A stretch of 64,000 nucleotides of DNA, taken from assembly GCF_004339595.1 (NCBI RefSeq), contig NZ_SMFU01000007.1:124001-188000 (forward strand), written 5' to 3'. This document shows positions 52,405-60,546 of this stretch, one piece after another. A program made the translations under genes and the position numbers. Origin of the DNA: Marinobacterium mangrovicola (GTDB lineage Bacteria > Pseudomonadota > Gammaproteobacteria > Pseudomonadales > Balneatricaceae). The notes beneath the pieces were generated by a model that was not told the DNA's origin, did not search any database, and saw only the letters and a list, made by a program, of their open reading frames with translations. Position 1 is the stretch's first letter. Every line of letters begins with the position of its first letter.

Positions 52405-53331
52405 ATGCTCGATGATCTTTCACTCTTTGTCCGTGTCGTGCAGGAAGGCAGCTTTCTTGCGGCTGCCCGTGCCGCTGAGCTCTCCACCGCGACGCTGACC
52501 CGGCGAATCCAGAACCTGGAGACCCGCTTTAACTGCCAGTTGCTCAACCGTTCCGCCCGTGGCGTATCGTTGACCCCCATCGGCCAGCGCCTTTACGAAT
52601 CCACCGTGGCTCAGGTTGAGTCTTTGCAGACAGAGATGGGACGCCTGCATACCGATACGGCGGATCATCGTGGCAGGATACGGTTGATCGCGCCGATCAA
52701 CCTGACGCACCATATTGTTCAGCCGCTATTGCAGACCTTTCTGTGCGAAAACCCCGGGATTCAGCTGAGTGTCTTGCTGAGCAACGATGTCGAAAACCTG
52801 GCTGAGCGACAGGCTGATCTCGCGCTGCGATTCGGTAACCAGGTTGATTCGGGCCTCAGGCAGAAGTTTGTTGGCGAGTTTCCATCGGTGCTGGTCGCTA
52901 CGCCGGAGGTTGCCCTGGCGCTTGAAGGTGCTGCGGATATGCAGGCATTACTGGCCTATCCGTGCATCGCCTCCCTGGAGGAGCGTTATCTGGTGCTGCA
53001 AAACACTAAGACCGGTGCCCGCAGTAACCTGGCGATCGAGCCGCACTTTCACTGTAACGATCTGGATGTGGCGATAGCCACGCTGGAGAGTAACGGTGGC
53101 TTTATGCACTGCCCCTATCTGCTGGTGCGTGAGCATCTGGCCAGTGGTAGGCTGATCCGGATCATGCCGGAGTGGGAGGGGGAGAATCGTCGACTTTATA
53201 TGGTGTGGAACAGCCGCAACCTGTTGATGCCCCGCACCCAGCTGCTGCTCAATTTTCTGGTTGAGCAGGTGGGTGCTATCGGGGCTCGGTTGGCGCGAGA
53301 GTTAGAGCACCGCGCCGATGAACTGACGTAG
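52405..53331 (+). CDS. LysR-family transcriptional regulator
   Basis: A 308-residue LTTR: LFVRVVQEGSFLAAARAAEL, STATLTRRIQNLETRF and LLNRSARGVSLTPIGQRL in the HTH and wing, then the effector domain (about 90-300). It lacks a visible Shine-Dalgarno, with a palindrome right before ATG. It is divergent from DUF2798 and its last 30 bases overlap the convergent ABC ATPase gene. Confidence 0.93.
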   Translation: MLDDLSLFVRVVQEGSFLAAARAAELSTATLTRRIQNLETRFNCQLLNRSARGVSLTPIGQRLYESTVAQVESLQTEMGRLHTDTADHRGRIRLIAPINLTHHIVQPLLQTFLCENPGIQLSVLLSNDVENLAERQADLALRFGNQVDSGLRQKFVGEFPSVLVATPEVALALEGAADMQALLAYPCIASLEERYLVLQNTKTGARSNLAIEPHFHCNDLDVAIATLESNGGFMHCPYLLVREHLASGRLIRIMPEWEGENRRLYMVWNSRNLLMPRTQLLLNFLVEQVGAIGARLARELEHRADELT

Positions 53332-54030
53332 TTCCGGTGTCTGCGGATCGGCCAGAACGGTCTTGGCATCGCCGGTTTCATGGACCTTGCCCTGGTGCAT
53401 GAAGACGACCCGGTCACCGACATCGCGGGCGAAGTTCATCTCGTGGGTTACCAGAACCAGGGTCATACCCTCGGCCGCAAGCTGCTCCAGAACCTTCAGT
53501 ACGTCACCCACCAGTTCCGGGTCCAGCGCTGAGGTGATCTCGTCGCACAGCAGTACCTTGGGCTTCATCGCAAGGGAGCGGGCGATGGCAACGCGCTGCT
53601 GCTGACCACCGGAGAGCTTTTCAGGATACTGGCCGAACTTGTCGCCCAGGCCGACTTTCTCCAGCACCTCCTGGGCCAGTTTTTTCGCCTCTGCTTTGCT
53701 GGTCTTCTTGATCAGCGTCGGGGCCAGCATGATGTTTTCGCCCACGGTCAGGTGGGGGAACAGGTTGAAGCTCTGGAACACCATGCCAACGCTCTGGCTC
53801 AGCTTGCGCACCTGGAATTCGTCGGTGCTGACCTCCATGCCATCGAGGATGATGGCGCCCTGATCGTAGCTTTCCAGGCCGTTCATGCAGCGTAGCAGGG
53901 TACTCTTGCCCGAGCCGCTGCGGCCGATGATCGAGACCACTTCACCCGCTTTAATGTCCAGGTCGATGCCTTTGAGGACATGCAGGTCTCCGAAATATTT
54001 GTGTACGTCACGCACGCTTACCAGCGACAT
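53302..54030 (-). CDS. Amino-acid ABC transporter ATP-binding protein (GlnQ type)
   Basis: A 242-residue ATPase: Walker A GRSGSGKSTLL, signature LSGGQQQRVAIARSL, Walker B VLLCDEITSALDPE and H-loop VTHEM. It powers a polar amino-acid importer with the two permeases and binding protein upstream. Its start overlaps the end of the second permease gene (23 bases), and its end overlaps the convergent LysR gene. Confidence 0.96.
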   Translation of the reverse strand: MSLVSVRDVHKYFGDLHVLKGIDLDIKAGEVVSIIGRSGSGKSTLLRCMNGLESYDQGAIILDGMEVSTDEFQVRKLSQSVGMVFQSFNLFPHLTVGENIMLAPTLIKKTSKAEAKKLAQEVLEKVGLGDKFGQYPEKLSGGQQQRVAIARSLAMKPKVLLCDEITSALDPELVGDVLKVLEQLAAEGMTLVLVTHEMNFARDVGDRVVFMHQGKVHETGDAKTVLADPQTPELRQFIGAVL

Positions 54031-54667
54031 TTAGCTTCTCCTCAAGATATTGGCTGGCTCGCGACAGCGGGTAGCACAGCAGAAAATAGATCAGGGCAAC
54101 CATGGCGAACACCTTGAACGGTTCAAAGGTGGCGTTATTGAGCATGGTGCCTGCCTTGGTCAGCTCCACGAAGCCGATGATCGACGCCAGGGCGGTACCT
54201 TTGACGATCTGGACTGAGAAGCCAACGGTCGGTGGAATGGCGATGCGCAGCGCCTGGGGCAGAATGATGTAGCGCATGGTCTGGAGATAGTTTAGGCCCA
54301 GGCAGCGAGACGCTTCCCACTGGCCCTTGGGTAGAGACTCGACACAGCCGCGCCAGATATCGCTCAGGAAAGCGCTGGAGAACAGCGTCAAGGCGAGTGC
54401 TGCAGCGGTCCAGGCCGACACATCGATGCCGAGCAGGCCGAGGCCGAAAAAGGCGATAAACAGCTGCATCAGCAGCGGTGTGCCCTGAAAAATCTCGATG
54501 TAGATCCGGGTCACCCAGATCAGTGGCTTGCGGCGGCTGATTCGCATAAAGGTCAGCAGCAGGCCGACGATGGAGCCACCGGCAAAGGCCAGCAGTGAGA
54601 GCAGGATGGTCCAGCGGGCCGCCAGCAGCAGGTTGCGCAGGATATCCCAGTCGGTAAATTGACTCAT
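54008..54667 (-). CDS. Amino-acid ABC transporter permease
   Basis: A 219-residue HisM/GlnP-type permease with about five membrane segments. The EAA-type motif that docks to the ATPase is EASRCLGLNYLQTMRYIILPQALR. It pairs with the second permease (54757-55431) as a heterodimer. Its ATG overlaps the stop of the last mini-ORF of a duplicated junction (ATGA). Confidence 0.94.
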   Translation of the reverse strand: MSQFTDWDILRNLLLAARWTILLSLLAFAGGSIVGLLLTFMRISRRKPLIWVTRIYIEIFQGTPLLMQLFIAFFGLGLLGIDVSAWTAAALALTLFSSAFLSDIWRGCVESLPKGQWEASRCLGLNYLQTMRYIILPQALRIAIPPTVGFSVQIVKGTALASIIGFVELTKAGTMLNNATFEPFKVFAMVALIYFLLCYPLSRASQYLEEKLNVAGKRA

Positions 54668-54760
54668 GACAGTTTTTTCTCCCCGTTCATGACTGTTTCC
54701 TCTCCCTCGTTCATGACTGTTTCTCGCCCTGGTTCATGACTGTTTCTCGCTCTGGTTCAT
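54664..54760 (-). repeat. Tandem-duplicated intercistronic junction forming a mini-ORF relay
   Basis: Between the two permease genes lie near-identical repeats of 23-24 bases (plus-strand start GTTCATGACTGTTTC, at about 54685, 54709, 54732 and 54755). On the minus strand each unit is an ATG...TGA reading frame whose stop overlaps the next start as ATGA: 54760-54734 (MNQSEKQS), 54737-54711 (MNQGEKQS), and 54714-54664 (16 codons, because a 24-base unit fused two frames), which finally overlaps the second permease ATG at 54667. Each unit has a purine-rich Shine-Dalgarno-like GAGAAA or GGAGA. The first permease itself ends in EEKQS, the likely template for the duplication. Confidence 0.9.
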
Positions 54761-55431
54761 GACTGCTTCTCCTCTCTGGAAAAGGCCCGTGAGCCGATCA
54801 GGTTAAAGATAAGGCGCATCAGGAAGGCCAGCAGCAGGTAAAGCAGCGCGGCGACCAGGTAAGACTCGAAACTCAGGAAGTTGCGCGACTGGATAAAGTT
54901 GGCGGCGAAGGTGAGTTCCTGCACCGAGATCTGTGACACCACGGCGGAACCCAGCATGACGATGATGCACTGACTGACAACGGAACTGTAAACGCGCTGG
55001 AAAGCCGGTGGCAGGATGATACGGATAAATATCTGTCGGCTGCTCAGCCCCAGAGTGCGGGCTGCTTCGATCTGTCCTTTGGGGGTGTTGTCGATGCCGG
55101 CGCGGATAATCTCGGTGAGATATGCGCCAAGGTTGATCACCAGGGCCAGAATGCCGGCCTCCACTTCCGTCATCTTGATGCCGATGGCGGGCAGTCCGAA
55201 AAAGATAAAGAACAACTGCACAATAAAGGGCGTGTTGCGGATCAGTTCTACGTAGGCTTTGGAGCCATGACGTAGAACGGGATTGCGGTGGCGTCGTGCA
55301 GCGGCACCGAGGATGCCCAGCAGAATGCCCAGCAGCGTGGATACAACGGTGAGTTTTACCGTCATCCAAAGCCCGGCCAGCAGGACGTCCTGGTACTCGA
55401 GCAGAGCACCGAAATTCAGTTCATAACCCAT
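54757..55431 (-). CDS. Amino-acid ABC transporter permease
   Basis: A 224-residue HisQ/GlnP-type permease: TVVSTLLGILLGILGAAAR at the start and the EAA motif IEAARTLGLSSRQIFIRIIL. It has about five membrane segments. It follows the binding-protein gene, separated by a stable stem-loop. It ends in EEKQS, whose codons are repeated in the following tandem junction. Confidence 0.94.
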   Translation of the reverse strand: MGYELNFGALLEYQDVLLAGLWMTVKLTVVSTLLGILLGILGAAARRHRNPVLRHGSKAYVELIRNTPFIVQLFFIFFGLPAIGIKMTEVEAGILALVINLGAYLTEIIRAGIDNTPKGQIEAARTLGLSSRQIFIRIILPPAFQRVYSSVVSQCIIVMLGSAVVSQISVQELTFAANFIQSRNFLSFESYLVAALLYLLLAFLMRLIFNLIGSRAFSREEKQS

Positions 55432-55460
55432 TCTTGGTTCCAGTTAGGGTTGGTCTTGAA

Positions 55461-55485
55461 GCCGGAGCAGAGGGGCTGCTCCGGC
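55461..55485. other. Intercistronic stem-loop between binding-protein and permease genes
   Basis: GCCGGAGCAG (55461-55470) pairs perfectly with CTGCTCCGGC (55476-55485), loop AGGGG. Just past the binding-protein stop (55494), such a hairpin typically stabilises the upstream mRNA or partly terminates, keeping the binding protein in excess over permeases. No U tract follows, so read-through is expected. Confidence 0.75.
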
Positions 55486-55493
55486 GAACGCAG

Positions 55494-56294
55494 TTACATG
55501 GACGCCAGTTCAGCGGGGTACGGTGCTTTCAGCCATTTCTGCGAGAGGGACTCCAGGACGCCGTCGGCATAGGCTTTGCCGATCAGTTCGTTGACCTTAT
55601 CGGCCAGGCGGGTTTCGCCTTTCATCACGCCCACATAGCAGGGGGAGTTTTTCAGCATAAACTTGGTTTCAGGCACGCGGGAGGGGTTACGATTGGCGAT
55701 TTCGGTCACCACCAGGTTGCCGGTGGCGATCAGGTCGACCTGGCCTGACAGGAAGGCGGACAGGGTGGTGTTGTTATCTTCAAAGCGCTTGATGGTTACG
55801 TCGTCTGAGACCAGCTTGCTCAACTCTATATCTTCAACTGCACCGCGGGTGACGCCCACGGTTTTGTCCGCCAGTTCTTCCGGTGAGCTTACCTCTACCT
55901 CGTTAAGACCGAACACGCCAAGGAAGAAAGGCGCATACGGCTTGGTGAAGTCGATCGCCTTTTCACGCTCCGGGTTTTTACCCAGGCTGGAGATCACCAG
56001 ATCGACTTTCTGGGTTTGCAGGTAAGGGATGCGGTTGGCGCTGGTGACCGGAACCAGTTCAAGCTTTACGCCGAGTTCCTGGGCCAGGTAGCCCGCCATA
56101 TCGATGTCGTAGCCCTGGGGCTGAAGGTCGGGTCCTACAGAACCGAAGGGAGGGAAGTCCTGAGGTACAGCAACTTTCAGGACTCCCGCTTCTGTAATGT
56201 CGTCCAGTTTATCGGCTGAAGCGGTGGATATGGCGCCGAAAGTCAGCAGCAGAGAGCCGGCAACGGCCAGGCTCATTTTTTTTAAAATTTTCAT
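55494..56294 (-). CDS. Polar amino-acid ABC transporter substrate-binding protein
   Basis: A 266-residue periplasmic solute-binding protein with a signal peptide (AVAGSLLLTFGAISTASA, cut near residue 27). Family-3 SBP features: LKVAVPQDFPPFGSVGP, GYDIDMAGYLAQELG, ISSLGKNPEREKAIDFTKPY and VGVTRGAVEDIEL. It brings a polar amino acid to the permease pair; which one is not evident. First gene of the operon; the 268 bases upstream show AT-rich promoter-like sequence without a clear box. Confidence 0.94.
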   Translation of the reverse strand: MKILKKMSLAVAGSLLLTFGAISTASADKLDDITEAGVLKVAVPQDFPPFGSVGPDLQPQGYDIDMAGYLAQELGVKLELVPVTSANRIPYLQTQKVDLVISSLGKNPEREKAIDFTKPYAPFFLGVFGLNEVEVSSPEELADKTVGVTRGAVEDIELSKLVSDDVTIKRFEDNNTTLSAFLSGQVDLIATGNLVVTEIANRNPSRVPETKFMLKNSPCYVGVMKGETRLADKVNELIGKAYADGVLESLSQKWLKAPYPAELASM

Positions 56295-56562
56295 TATTGG
56301 CTACCCTCTGTTTAGGAAACGAATGATTCAGTAACTATCGCTTTGCAACTTCAAGGCCAAGATGTAACGCCTTGATTGTTAGACAATTTGTGCTGAAACA
56401 TATGATTCACTGGTGGCCGTCAATGCTCCATCATAGTGCGGATGATCAATATTAGGTCATAGCTGACCAATCGGTTAAGAATTAAAAATCAATAACTTAG
56501 ATTAATCTTGTATAAATCGAAGTGAAACTTTTGTTTCATGATCTTTAAAGGCTCAGCCCGGG

Positions 56563-57165
56563 TTAACGGTTTTCATATTCGATTTCGCCCAGTACTGTGT
56601 TGATCGGCTGTACGCCCGCCCAGACCGGCAGACTCATATCTTCCGGATCATCGACCGGTCCGCCGGTGCGGATTTTCGCGGAGACCTCGTTGAGGGTAAA
56701 AGCGATAACGCTGGTGGCCTTCAACTCGGTTTCATTGGCGCGCCGCGCCTGTTCGGAGCGTCCCTTATGAAACTTCTCCATCAGCTGATCGAGCGCACGG
56801 CTCTTTTCGTCGGCGTCATCGACCAAACGCGCCTGACTGTAGATCACCACGCTGCGGTAGTTCACCGAGTGATGAAACGCGGAGCGGGCGAAGACGATGC
56901 CGTCCAGCAGGGTAACGGCGATGCACGCTTCTGAACCCTCGAGCAGCGCCTTGAACAGTCCGTTTTTGCTGGAACCGTGTACATAGAGCTGATCGCCGTC
57001 ACGCCAGTGAATTGTCGGCTGCAGCAGCGGCTGGCCACCCAGCTGGGTGCTGACATGGCAGATCATCGCCTCGTCGAGAATCGTGTTGATCGTTTCTTTA
57101 TCGTAGTTGGCTCTTTTGCTACCTCTTTTTACCCGAGTCCGTTCGGTCAGGCTGTATTCGCTCAT
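56563..57165 (-). CDS. Pyridoxamine 5'-phosphate oxidase-family (PNPOx-like) protein
   Basis: A 200-residue flavin-binding split-barrel protein: RANYDKETINTILDEAMICH, LLQPTIHWRDGDQLYVHGSS and SVNYRSVVIYSQARLV. This is the FMN-binding PNPOx-like family (Nim/HugZ-type), not proven to oxidise pyridoxamine phosphate. It is divergent from a MocR-type gene, and a palindromic operator lies between the two. PNPOx-like genes next to MocR genes are a common arrangement, so regulation by it is likely. Confidence 0.9.
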   Translation of the reverse strand: MSEYSLTERTRVKRGSKRANYDKETINTILDEAMICHVSTQLGGQPLLQPTIHWRDGDQLYVHGSSKNGLFKALLEGSEACIAVTLLDGIVFARSAFHHSVNYRSVVIYSQARLVDDADEKSRALDQLMEKFHKGRSEQARRANETELKATSVIAFTLNEVSAKIRTGGPVDDPEDMSLPVWAGVQPINTVLGEIEYENR

Positions 57166-57208
57166 CTCTGTTCACTCCATCTCGTTGAGCGATTAGAGTA
57201 GGTCTTAA

Positions 57209-57231
57209 ATTGGATCTATATAAGATCCAAT
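57209..57231. promoter_or_regulatory. Palindromic operator between PNPOx-like and MocR genes
   Basis: ATTGGATCT-ATATA-AGATCCAAT is a perfect 9-base inverted repeat with a 5-base spacer. A third half-site, CCAATTT (57251-57257), overlaps the MocR start. MocR/PdxR proteins bind repeated half-sites of this kind, so this is the likely site for autoregulation and control of the PNPOx-like gene. Confidence 0.7.
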
Positions 57232-57258
57232 ATATGACTTAATAAAGGTCCCAATTTG

Positions 57259-58704
57259 ATGGATGAGTCAGGACTGGCGAGGACCGATCTGGGTCTGTTC
57301 CTTGAGCTCAACAGGCAGGACCCCGCGCTACCAGCGTACCGACGCCTGTTTCTGGCGCTAAGGCGGCTGATACTGGAGCGACGTGTTGGCGGCGGGACCC
57401 GTTTGCCGGCGACGCGCTCATTGGCGGCGGCGCTTAATATCTCGCGAAACACGGTAAAAAGTGCCTACGAGCTGCTGCAGGCGGAAGGTTATATCTACAC
57501 GCGTACCGGTGCCGGCTGTTTTGTGGCTGAACTGCCCCAAACGCCGCAGGGACCGAAATCCAGCGGTCAAGCGCCTGATCTGTCTACGCCTGCGAAAAAC
57601 GCAGCAGGGAGTTCTGGTGCAGGGCTGCTGCAGCCAGCGGTACCCGCCTTGGACCATTTTCCGTACCGGCGCTGGCAGCGGGCGATGCAAAAGTCGGTGT
57701 CCGCAGCGGGGTTGTTGGCGGGTGATCCCCAGGGAGACCTGAAGTTACGTCGTGAGATAGTGCGCTGGCTCGGCGCTCAGCGCGGCATGCAGGTGGATGC
57801 CGACCAGGTGTTGATCACATCAGGTTCTCAGCAGGGGATTTACCTGGTAGCGAATCAACTGGTATCGGCGGGAGATAAAGTGCTGCTGGAGAGGCCGGGG
57901 TTTCCCGGCAGCGAACGGGTCTTTAAAGCGGCAGGGGCGAAGATCGACTATTTCCACCAGCAGGATCTTGATGAGGTTGAGAGCCTGGGCGAAGCCAGGC
58001 TTATGTTGCTGACCCCTTCGCGTAACTTTCCACTGGGGCATACGCTGCCCGCTGATCGTCGCCTGGCGCTGCTGGACTGGGCGCAGCGAAATGATGTCTG
58101 GTTGCTGGAGGATGATTACGATTCGGAATTTGCGGCGGGGCCTGCTTTATCGGCCATGTTCTCGCTGGATATCCATCAACGAGTGATCTACGCCGGGACT
58201 TTCAGCCGCACCCTGTTCCCGGGGCTCAGGTTGGGCTACCTGGTGTTGCCGCGATCGCTGCTAACCGACTTTCTAAATGCACGAAGAGTTATTGATGGCG
58301 GTCTTTCGATGCCGGCCCAACTGGCGTTGGCTGAATTTATGGCCTGTGGGGATTACGGACGGCATCTACGGCGTATGAAGCGCTTCTATCTGCAGCGCAG
58401 GCAGATGCTCGAGGCTCAGATTGCAGAGAGTGCGCTGGCGGGACTGCCGGTGATCGATGCCGGTGGCGGGATGAATCTCTGCTTGAAACTGCCGTCGAGG
58501 GTGGGTGAGTCGAAGGTCGATGATCAGGCGGTGGTGGCGCTTCTGACGGCTGAGGGTGTTAGCGCAAGGGCGTTGAGTCTGTTTGATCCGGAAGAGGGTT
58601 GTGGCCTGGTGCTGGGGTTTGCGGCTCAGGACCGTGATGCCATGCGTCGAGGCGTCGCGATCCTGGAGCGGGTGCTGCAACCGATCATCTCTGCTGCCGA
58701 GTGA
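57259..58704 (+). CDS. MocR-type GntR/aminotransferase regulator lacking the PLP lysine
   Basis: A 481-residue fusion of a GntR-type winged helix (about 15-95: LPATRSLAAALNISRNTVKSAYE) with a fold-type I aminotransferase domain (about 115-480). In family members the PLP-binding Lys sits in GSFSKTLFPGLRLGY; here the sequence is GTFSRTLFPGLRLGY, with Arg317 in its place (codon CGC). Other aminotransferase landmarks remain (LLEDDYDSEF, ITSGSQQG). ATG 57259 is preferred to a TTG three bases earlier. It is divergent from the PNPOx-like gene. Confidence 0.93.
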   Translation: MDESGLARTDLGLFLELNRQDPALPAYRRLFLALRRLILERRVGGGTRLPATRSLAAALNISRNTVKSAYELLQAEGYIYTRTGAGCFVAELPQTPQGPKSSGQAPDLSTPAKNAAGSSGAGLLQPAVPALDHFPYRRWQRAMQKSVSAAGLLAGDPQGDLKLRREIVRWLGAQRGMQVDADQVLITSGSQQGIYLVANQLVSAGDKVLLERPGFPGSERVFKAAGAKIDYFHQQDLDEVESLGEARLMLLTPSRNFPLGHTLPADRRLALLDWAQRNDVWLLEDDYDSEFAAGPALSAMFSLDIHQRVIYAGTFSRTLFPGLRLGYLVLPRSLLTDFLNARRVIDGGLSMPAQLALAEFMACGDYGRHLRRMKRFYLQRRQMLEAQIAESALAGLPVIDAGGGMNLCLKLPSRVGESKVDDQAVVALLTAEGVSARALSLFDPEEGCGLVLGFAAQDRDAMRRGVAILERVLQPIISAAE

Positions 58705-58731
58705 CTCGGTTCGTGGCATGGCTTCGGGTTC

Positions 58732-59034
58732 TTACAGCACCTGGTTAAAACCTTCGAACTGCGGCGGGCCCAGGTAGATATCCTTGGCCGGCTTGGCGTT
58801 GGCGTGGGCCTTGCGGAAGGCTTCGGACTTGGTCCAGTTGATAAACGCTTCTTCCGACTCCCATATACTGTGCGAAGCGAACAGGGTGCACTCTTCGCTG
58901 GTGGGGCCCTGCAGCAGGTTGAAGCTCTTGAAGCCCGGCACCTCACTTAGAAAGGTGTCGCGGTTTTTCCAGATGTCGATGAAGGCTTCCTCTTTGCCCA
59001 GGGCGATGCGGAAGCGGTTCATGGCGATATACAT
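58732..59034 (-). CDS. ABM-domain protein, IsdG-like heme-degrading type
   Basis: A 100-residue protein: AMNRFRIALGKEEAFIDIW, LSEVPGFKSFNLL, ASHSIWESEEAFINWTKS and EAFRKAHANA. This spacing, including the VPGF...WES...AFRKAH pattern, is like IsdG/HmoA heme monooxygenases, which open heme and release iron. It stands alone, with no heme-uptake genes beside it, so other substrates are possible. GAGGAACAGCC precedes ATG 59034. Confidence 0.82.
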   Translation of the reverse strand: MYIAMNRFRIALGKEEAFIDIWKNRDTFLSEVPGFKSFNLLQGPTSEECTLFASHSIWESEEAFINWTKSEAFRKAHANAKPAKDIYLGPPQFEGFNQVL

Positions 59035-59269
59035 GGCTGTTCCTCTGATTAGGTTTGAACGGATGCGCCCACCTTAGCCTGCCTGGGGGGAGGCTGTCAG
59101 TTTTATATCGCTCCCCTGCACTTACTGCACCACACTGTTGTGTGCATTAATCATTTAATTGAGCTATTAGTAGTATCAAAGTGCAAATTGCCTATAACCA
59201 TTACTCTGCCGTGCCCCGGTTCGTGTCTACTCTGAAAAGATGATCAACTGATCATCCAAGGGGGAATCG

Positions 59270-60469
59270 ATGACGGATAAGCACTCTCTATCGCAGGCGC
59301 CATCACACGCGCCATCCCATGCAGGGATTAGCCACTCACACTACCTCGATACCGCACCGCCGAAGGTACTCAGCAACCTGCTGGCTCATGCCGATGTTCG
59401 TGTAAACGGCGACAGGCCCTGGGATATCCAGGTGTCGGATCCGAGCGTCTATGCCGCCGTGCTGACCCGGGGATCGCTCGGTTTTGGTGAAGCGTACATG
59501 GATGGTTACTGGGAGTGCCACGATCTGTCGGGCCTGATGACCCGCCTGATGCATGCCCGGCTTGATGAAAGGCCTCTTGGCAGCGCACGTCTCTATATCG
59601 CCATGCATTATCTCAAGGCGCGCCTGCTTAATCTGCAGACCTCCAGCCGCGCCTTTCAGGTCGGCGAGCAGCACTACGATATCGGCAATGACCTCTACGA
59701 AAAAATGCTCGATCGCCACTGGTGCTACAGCTGCGGATACTGGGCCGAGGCCGATAATCTTGAGGATGCCCAGATCGCCAAACTCGACCTGATCTGCCGT
59801 AAGCTCAAGCTCAAGCCCGGTATGACCGTGCTGGAAGTGGGCTGTGGCTGGGGGAGCCTGGCCGCGTACATGGCCAAACATTACGGCGTAAAGGTTCATG
59901 GCATCACCATCTCGAAAGAGCAGGTGAAGATGGCCAAGGAGCGTTGCGCCGGCCTGCCGGTGGATATCGAACTGATCGACTATCGCGAGATCCAGGGGCA
60001 GTACGATCGAGTGGTGTCGGTGGGCATGTTCGAGCACGTGGGTCACAAAAACTACGACACCTACTTTTCCACGCTGTCGCGCTGCGTGAAACAGGATGGG
60101 CTGTTCCTGCTGCATACCATCGGTACCGAACAGGATGGCGGCGGCGTCGATCCCTGGATCGACCGCTATATCTTCCCCAACGGCGAGTTGCCCACGCTGC
60201 CGACGCTGGTGGGCTCCTGCAAAAGCTATTTCAACGTGGAAGACCTGCACAACTTCGGTACCGATTACGACAAGACGCTGATGGCCTGGTGGGATAACTT
60301 CAAATCCAGCTGGCACAGCCTGTCCGGTAACTATGATGAGCGTTTCGCCCGTATGTGGCGTTACTACCTGATGAGCTGCGCCGGTTTCTTCCGCTCCAAG
60401 CGCGGACAGCTCTGGCAGGTGGTGCTGGCGCCGCTGGAGAGCCAGGAGGTCTATCGCTCGGTGCGCTGA
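59270..60469 (+). CDS. cfa: Cyclopropane-fatty-acyl-phospholipid synthase
   Basis: A 399-residue SAM-dependent enzyme adding a methylene bridge to unsaturated phospholipid acyl chains. It has the SAM site VLEVGCGWGSLAAYMAK, the bicarbonate/active-site region HYDIGNDLYEKMLD, and VSVGMFEHVGHKNYDTYF. Length is close to E. coli Cfa (382), with a His-rich N-terminal extension. AAGGGGGAATCG precedes ATG 59270. Confidence 0.97.
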   Translation: MTDKHSLSQAPSHAPSHAGISHSHYLDTAPPKVLSNLLAHADVRVNGDRPWDIQVSDPSVYAAVLTRGSLGFGEAYMDGYWECHDLSGLMTRLMHARLDERPLGSARLYIAMHYLKARLLNLQTSSRAFQVGEQHYDIGNDLYEKMLDRHWCYSCGYWAEADNLEDAQIAKLDLICRKLKLKPGMTVLEVGCGWGSLAAYMAKHYGVKVHGITISKEQVKMAKERCAGLPVDIELIDYREIQGQYDRVVSVGMFEHVGHKNYDTYFSTLSRCVKQDGLFLLHTIGTEQDGGGVDPWIDRYIFPNGELPTLPTLVGSCKSYFNVEDLHNFGTDYDKTLMAWWDNFKSSWHSLSGNYDERFARMWRYYLMSCAGFFRSKRGQLWQVVLAPLESQEVYRSVR

Positions 60470-60495
60470 ATCTGGAATACTGTGCGTCCTTAAAA

Positions 60496-60517
60496 TGCGG
60501 GCGCCTTCGTGCCCGCA
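60496..60517 (+). terminator. Weak hairpin after cfa
   Basis: TGCGGGC (60496-60502) pairs with GCCCGCA (60511-60517), loop 8, between cfa and the DUF6544-type gene. It is followed by GTTCTAG rather than a T-run, so termination is doubtful. Confidence 0.3.
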
Positions 60518-60546
60518 GTTCTAGAAGTGTAGATGTAGAGGTATGA

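Noticed and set aside
54664-54777. CRISPR-like array
   Set aside because: The direct repeats are contiguous with no spacers, and each is an overlapping mini-ORF of the intercistronic junction; no cas genes are present.
59336-60316. 326-codon ORF on the minus strand opposite cfa
   Set aside because: Antisense to cfa, which carries all SAM and active-site motifs; no domain in the shadow frame.
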